A stretch of DNA of 64,000 nucleotides from NCBI GenBank assembly GCA_947044365.1, contig OX345649.1, forward strand, positions 5,877,687-5,941,686, written 5' to 3'. The stretch is from Petrosia ficiformis. Taxonomy: Eukaryota > Porifera > Demospongiae > Haplosclerida > Petrosiidae. The position numbers and the translations under genes are program-made. Under the pieces are notes generated by a model. The model ran no database searches, had not been told where the DNA came from, and worked only from the letters and a program-made list of their open reading frames with translations. Below, one piece after another: positions 59,116-64,000 of the stretch. Each line of letters begins with the position of its first letter. Within the stretch, counting starts at the first letter, position 1.

Positions 59116-60000
59116 GCAGTGGATACATTATGATTGGTGATGAAACAAGAGTACTTGTTAATAAAACATACTGGGCAAGCTACAATATACCGTATGTTAT
59201 AATACAATGATAAATCTATTTATATAATAATCATTCTATTTATATAATCATCAATCTATTTATATAATAATCAATCTATTTATATAATAATCAATCTATT
59301 TATATAATAATCATTCTATTTATATAATAATCAATCTATTTATATAATGATCAATCTATTTATATAATAATCATTCTATTTATATAATCATCAATCTATT
59401 TATCTTCACAGTTATTATTCTAGTATATTCCATGCTAGTGGACTTCCTCAATGGGTTGATAAATTTGGTGATTATTTCTCTCATGATGGAACCCCAAGAG
59501 CAAAGATATTTGCTCGTGATCATACCAAAGTCATTGATATGGATTCTTTTATTCAATTAATGAGGTTGGCATTGTTACTAATAATTAATTATAATTACAT
59601 ATTATAAATGTTAGATATAATGACTTCGAACATGATCCATTATCAGCTTGTAACTGTACACCACCATATTCTGGTGAAAATGCAATATCAGCTCGTTCAG
59701 ATCTTAATCCTAAATATGGTACATATCCATTTCCGGAGTTAGGACACAGGTGTCATGGAGGAACTGATAATAAGGTGCTAATATTAATTATCAATAGTAT
59801 ATAATGCTTTAGTTTATTTTATAAGGCAACATCATTTGAGATGGTTCAACAGCTTAGTTGCTATGCAACCTGTGGCCCCACCCACCAACAGCAACCAGTA
59901 TTTGAGTGGAGTACATCTGGATATAGTCAACCATTGGGTCATCCTGACAAATTTGATTTTCCTACAGTCGCCATACAATGGAACAAATAATATATCTTTT
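57731..60000 (+). CDS. PLBD: Phospholipase B-like lysosomal hydrolase
   Basis: PLBD1/2 are lysosomal N-terminal-nucleophile amidases/lipases activated by autoproteolysis. The start at 57731 has a signal peptide (MLFFLFLLLLPLSSGEV). Conserved blocks are GVVPDDELAYVAGYAEG, YWYQIHLYLKQLEGLEAGYY, NGRCSALIKVLP (the Cys expected to become the N-terminal nucleophile), TSHDTWSEYQTMLRIFKLYD, SSYPGKLQSEDDYYI and LVTMETTNGNLN. Then NNQWMIVDYKLFEP, LWILEQLPGYIMIGD, YWASYNIPYY, RYNDFEHDPLSACNC and SARSDLNP follow, ending FDFPTVAIQWNK. About 560 residues, about ten exons. I cannot tell PLBD1 from PLBD2. One intron carries a 20-bp minisatellite. Confidence 0.93.
59212..59402 (+). repeat. About 20-bp minisatellite in PLBD intron
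   Basis: Nine to ten units of TCTATTTATATAATAATCAA with ATCATTC variants, running right up to the acceptor (TCTATTTATCTTCACAG). The AG itself is present only in the last unit. Confidence 0.9.
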
Positions 60001-60069
60001 CAAAAAACATAATTTTGATTGAGAAAATTGTATGTATTGTTGATGATATTAAAAATATTAATTGTGATG

Positions 60070-61371
60070 TTAGTCTTTCTGTTGTTGCTTTCTTCTTGTT
60101 TCTCTAACGGGTAATACATATCTTTGTGGTACATCTAATGGAGGGGAATATCCTTCAGGATAGGACGTGTCTTCAAACAGTACCAGATATTCTGATTCAA
60201 TCTGCTCATAAAATAATCACATGACATAATCATGATAAATTATGTACTGACATTTGATGGTTGCTCGTGTATTATAGCTGGATAAAAACATGTTGTTTGA
60301 GGATATAGTGCAAGGACCTTCTGAAAATGCAAATCATTATTATAATAATAATAACAAGCAGTATAATACCTGTCCAACATGAAATAGTGCTTGTGGTGTT
60401 GTGTCGGGATCAGCTTTCCATCTTGGTAGTGGAATAACTCTTCGTTTGCTGACTGGGTATCGTCTAATAATAATAGAAGGACTTCTAACTGTATATCAAT
60501 CTATGACTTGTGAAGTGATGACTGATTCTCCAGCTCAAAAAGACTGCAAATCATATCTCACTTTTTATCATTATGTCCTTCTTCATCAATATCATCCACT
60601 GTGTATCTATGATAATGTGAATTATAAGCTACTACTACAGCTAAAATCCATTGTTCTTCCTCTCCATCTTCAGTCTTCACTCTAGCTGCTACTTGATCTT
60701 CTGGTTTACACTTGTATTTATCATCAGCTGGAATACATCCACACAATGGTGGAGGACTACAACAATATTCACATGATTAGTGCAGAATAAGGTCATCAAT
60801 AAAAACTGACCTTTCTCCCGGCTTCCCTCTCCAAGCAGGTTGATCTAAAGCATATTGTTGTAATACAGTCATTAACATACCTCTTCTCATTGTTCCAGAT
60901 CGTCTGTATATACAAACAATGAACATGATAATAATAATAATAATAATACATTACCTCATTGTAATGTCATCAATATTTCTTGGTTGAGTAGTAGGGCGAG
61001 CTATACAGTTACATAATCATTATAGATATGAGATAATATATATCTTACACTGCTTCTCTCCAATCTCTTTTTTAATTTCTGAGATTTTACTTATAGTTTG
61101 ATCCAACATACTATATATATAATATAATTACGATATTATTATCGTAACACATATTATCCATACCCTAATTCATTTTTAGCTTCTGTTAATGCACTTGAGT
61201 ATAGTCCCAACAGCTTGTTCTTGAAGTATGGCGAAACTGAGTGGGCGTGGACTAAGCAGGACACACCCACTAATTATAGTAATTAATTACCTCTAACTTC
61301 TTGCTTCATTCTCTCATGTGTTTTATTAATATTCACTAAAGTCTGTTCACCACTATCACGTTCTTCCTGTG

Positions 61372-61421
<50 letters not shown>

Positions 61422-61592
61422 CTTGTTTCATACTTGAGTCTTTCTGACTAATTCTTGTAACTCTTGGAGCATACTAGCTATTGTTGGAGTCACATCAGCA
61501 TGACGAGTTGTAGAGGATGATGCTTGTGGCTGTTGTTGATTGTGAGAACCATAGGCAGCAATCTTACCACCTCTACGCATTTTATGCATCAT
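60070..61592 (-). CDS. SGF29: SGF29, tandem-Tudor SAGA subunit
   Basis: SGF29 reads H3K4me2/3 for SAGA/ATAC acetyltransferase complexes. The start at 61592 has two consecutive ATGs (MMHKMRRGGKIAAYG). An N-terminal coiled coil follows (IASMLQELQELVRKTQEERD, TLVNINKTHERMKQEV). The signature MRRGMLMTVLQQYALDQPAW, GKPGERSPPPLCGCIPA is as in vertebrates. The tandem Tudor domains are clear: VAARVKTEDGEEEQWILAVV, YTVDDIDEEG, VIPLPRWKADPDTTPQALFH, VLALYPQTTCFYPAIIHEQP and YLVLFEDTSYPEGYSPPLDV, including the aromatic cage Tyr/Phe residues. It ends with a basic RRKQQQKD. About 290 residues, about eight exons. Convergent with PLBD (69 bp) and head to head with EMC6. Confidence 0.94.
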
Positions 61593-61724
61593 AGCTACTT
61601 TTAACCCTTTGATGACTGCTATATTTTAACTCTTTAATAACTCATTGTGTGTGTACATGTAAGTGTGATGACTGTATTAAACTGTTCATTTAATAATTTG
61701 GTTTAGTACCACAGGTCAACTAAT

Positions 61725-62042
61725 ATGGATTCATTAGGAAAAACAGTATTAAACGAAAGAGCACTTCGTCACAATAACTCAATCATTGAATATTGTCGTA
61801 CTAGTCTTGCAGTAATAGCTGGTGCAACAGCAGGGGTAATTGGTATGACGGGTTTGTATGGATTTCTACTATATCTACTGTACTCTGTGTTTGTATCAAC
61901 TGCATTGACCATCAAGGTGGGCACTAAATGGAACTGCTATTTCAGATCAAAACGTGCATTGTGGTTTGATGGTGTGTTTGGTGGTCTATTTACATATGTA
62001 TTGCTATGGACATTTGTTTATGGAATGGTTCATGTGTTCTAA
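61725..62042 (+). CDS. EMC6: EMC6, ER membrane protein complex subunit 6
   Basis: EMC6 is a core membrane subunit of the EMC insertase, where it helps form the hydrophilic vestibule. Intronless, 105 residues (human 110). Conserved sequence is extensive: ERALRHNNSIIEYCRTSLAV, AGATAGVIGMTGLYGFLLYL, WNCYFRSKRALWFDGVFGGL and FTYVLLWTFVYGMVHVF. Three transmembrane helices are visible. The start MDSLGKTVLNERALR is short but in register. Its stop codon is 6 bp from that of the convergent coiled-coil gene. Confidence 0.96.
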   Translation: MDSLGKTVLNERALRHNNSIIEYCRTSLAVIAGATAGVIGMTGLYGFLLYLLYSVFVSTALTIKVGTKWNCYFRSKRALWFDGVFGGLFTYVLLWTFVYGMVHVF

Positions 62043-62048
62043 TTATTA

Positions 62049-63484
62049 TTATAATAATCCTTGTTGACTAAGTATCTTCATTGTTTGTGATGCTGTTTTA
62101 TGGTCAGCGAATTTTGCTAATTCTAATAACTCATCTTTACTACACAAAAGAGGTTTAATTACAGCTGGTAACGAAGGGGGCTTTGTCACTTTAGGTAAAA
62201 CCCTATAATAATGTAATTAATTAATATAACATTTACTGTTATCACATCTCACCTGTCAGTATATTTCTTCTCAGTTCTGATTTTGGTTTGTGGTCTTACT
62301 AATCCATGTTGTGATTGTAGGTAGTTTACACGTAATCTTTGTTCATGTAATTCTCTACATAATTGTCTCTCAATCTTTTGTCTTTCATCTAACTGATGAT
62401 GTAATGACTCTATTTCTTTTTCCTATAATTTATAATTATAACTAAATACAGGAGCCATGAATAAATCCTCATGGGCTCCTGGTAAATATTAACTATTCTT
62501 ACTAATATTTTGTGTTTCCTACTGTTGCGTATATCAGACATATCTCTTTTTCTTTGGCTAACTTTTATTTTCGCTTCCTGAGACTAGAAAATAGATTAAT
62601 TACTATAATGTATTATGATAACTATACTACCTTCAGTCTCTCAAACTCAAGTTGTTTTATTGTGTCGTCTGCCATTTTTCTTGTTGATTGCAATTGAGAT
62701 TTTAGTTCAGATATTGTTGTTTCAGCTGAAATGTGTATAAATATATAACTTTATATAATAAGACATATTTATTTACCTTGTTGTTGAGTTGAAATAAGCT
62801 TTTTTTGTAATTTTTCACAATGATTTCTTGTGCCTTTCAGTTCTATCATTACATCCATTAATTATAGTTATATCATATAATGTCATACATACCTGCATTA
62901 GTAGCATGACATAACCTTTGAAGGGTTTTCATTTCATTAGTAGAGGTTTGATGCAACAGTTTAGGACATGTTTCTTGTATGGACTCAATTATTAAGCTGA
63001 CATATATCATTAATAGTTTAATAGTATCCATTAATGTACTAGTATCAACGGTACCACGTAACTTATCAACTACACCTCTTAATTCATTTATAGCAGGGGT
63101 AAGTGTAATATATGTGTTATGCAGTGATGATGAATCTATACCTCGTCTGTGGAGGTGAGTGTGAAGATGATTCACTGATTCAAGAAGGTGGTATAAACTT
63201 GTGTATAAAGTGTGGAGTGTGATGTCATCTATGCAGTTTTTTATTGCTGGCAGATGAGGGACATTTGAACCAATCTTGTGACTGGGAGTATGTCTGTTTG
63301 ATCTTCTACTGAACAAATATGATCCATAACTAGTACCAAGATCAACTCCAGGAGGAAATCGATAACTCACTCCTCCTTCTTGATCCAGAGATACATTACT
63401 ACTAGAGTATAGTAACTCTTCCTCTTCAGCAATTGTCTCAACTCTTCCAATATGAGGAAGATGTACTTTTCTAGTTTCACTCAT
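62049..63484 (-). CDS. Coiled-coil protein, unrecognised
   Basis: I start at 63484 (MSETRKVHLPHIGRVETIAE). An upstream ATG at 63547 in the same frame would add 21 residues and cannot be excluded. The N-terminal 80 residues are Ser-rich and disordered. A helical region follows (IDDITLHTLYTSLYHLLESV and LRGVVDKLRGTVDTSTLMDT). A coiled coil comes next (CEKLQKKLISTQQQAETTIS to ESLHHQLDERQKIERQLCRE). A basic linker (RPQTKIRTEKKYTDRVLPKV) and a short C-terminal segment ending LSQQGLL close the protein. About 400 residues, about six exons. No enzymatic domain. A cytoskeletal or ciliary role would fit but is unsupported. Confidence 0.7.
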
Positions 63485-63661
63485 TCTAAACAAAATAGTG
63501 CATGAGCTCCACCCATCACAAGCTGGAAAAAATAGTGGGCGTGGCACTAAGTGATATAGTAACTTGATATCTTGTTTTGTTCATTCATTTTATGCTATAA
63601 TATAAAATGATAGGACATATAGGACATTCTTGTTATAAAACAATTCTAAAAGTGACTGATT

Positions 63662-64000
63662 TCAAACACTTTCATCAAATTGAAGCTCTCTGATAGCATA
63701 GAACTTGTTAATTTCGTCTATATTTGTCTTCAGTTGTTCCAGAGATGATTGTATATGTTCCAGTACTTCTTCATTTCTTAAGTTCGTATCTACTTTCAAT
63801 GACTGAATAAACGGATCATAATATGGAACAGCTCTCACTGCAATCTATTATATATATATAATTATTATTATTGTTTAATAATAATTATTGATACGTACTG
63901 TAAATATTCCCTTAACTATCCATCCATGATATTTCCTGAGTGAACTCTCATAAGCAATAGTAGCACACTTAACAAGATCATGTTCACCACTTACAACAGT
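63662..64000 (-). CDS. GLTP: Glycolipid transfer protein, C-terminal part (cut by window edge)
   Basis: GLTP-fold proteins shuttle glycolipids between membranes. Two exons are visible: one ending the protein (about 63845 to 63662) and one running off the right edge (64000 to about 63898). The sequence IAYESSLRKYHGWIVKGIFT, then IAVRAVPYYDPFIQSLKVDT, LRNEEVLEHIQSSLEQLKTN and IDEINKFYAIRELQF matches human GLTP (AYEMALKKYHGWIVQKIFQ; APYKSDFLKAL; EECLEKI; TIDVIYEMY). It includes the conserved His of the glycolipid-binding site in YHGWIV. The N-terminal half lies outside the window, so a multidomain GLTP protein (for example FAPP2-like) cannot be excluded. Confidence 0.85.

Noticed and set aside
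60401..60685. 94-codon plus-strand frame opposite SGF29
   Set aside because: Covers the Tudor-domain exons and introns of SGF29 on the reverse strand; no homology.

Overview
The window looks like a compact, AT-rich metazoan nuclear genome, most likely a demosponge such as Amphimedon queenslandica. This rests on inference: nearly all genes are clear animal orthologues, they are split by very short GT-AG introns (often 45-80 nt), intergenic gaps are tiny, and there are sponge-type 2',5'-oligoadenylate synthetase genes and a divergent receptor-tyrosine-kinase-like gene. No bacterial operon, phage, CRISPR, tRNA or rRNA was seen. The coding calls were made by hand-splicing exons and matching remembered family signatures; no search was run.

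Layout. 1-10.7 kb: PHF12 (-, partial), UNC119 (+), PRPF19 (-), BLOC1S1 (+), DNAAF4 (-) and a Sel1-repeat protein (+). 10.7-15.0 kb: an Ig/TM receptor pseudokinase (-) and an HCFC1R1-like protein (+). 15.2-23.5 kb: a minus-strand lipid-gene cluster with two intact TLC-domain (TLCD3-like) genes, one intronless acyloxyacyl hydrolase (AOAH), a TLCD3 C-terminal remnant and an AOAH remnant. A roughly 3 kb array of about 304-bp repeats and a TA-flanked foldback element lie between them. 23.6-37.3 kb: CCDC157 (+), a coiled-coil protein (-), PSPH (+), HPD (-) and an NCOR co-repressor (+). 37.5-48.6 kb: BOLA2 (-), a small one-pass membrane protein (+), TYW1 (+) with two antisense OAS genes nested in one 4.1-kb intron, and CASTOR (+). 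48.9-64 kb: DRC9/IQCG (-), PHETA/sesquipedalian (+), ANKFY1 (-), a phospholipase B-like protein (+), SGF29 (-), EMC6 (+), an unrecognised coiled-coil protein (-) and GLTP (-, partial).

Organisation. Genes alternate strand almost strictly, giving about ten head-to-head pairs, nine of them with start codons 80-215 bp apart, and convergent pairs whose stop codons can be only 6 bp apart. Recurrent themes are chromatin/transcription (PHF12, NCOR, SGF29, HCFC1R1-like), cilia (UNC119, DNAAF4, DRC9, perhaps CCDC157), endolysosome and lipid handling (BLOC1S1, PHETA, ANKFY1, PLBD, AOAH, TLCD3, GLTP), nutrient sensing and amino-acid metabolism (CASTOR, PSPH, HPD) and innate immunity (OAS pair, AOAH).

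The most unusual signal is that several intronic minisatellites start exactly at an exon edge and re-copy the splice site. Tandem acceptors plus coding sequence occur in HPD, tandem donors in DRC9 and the Sel1 gene, and a tandem exon-intron-like array lies upstream of AOAH.
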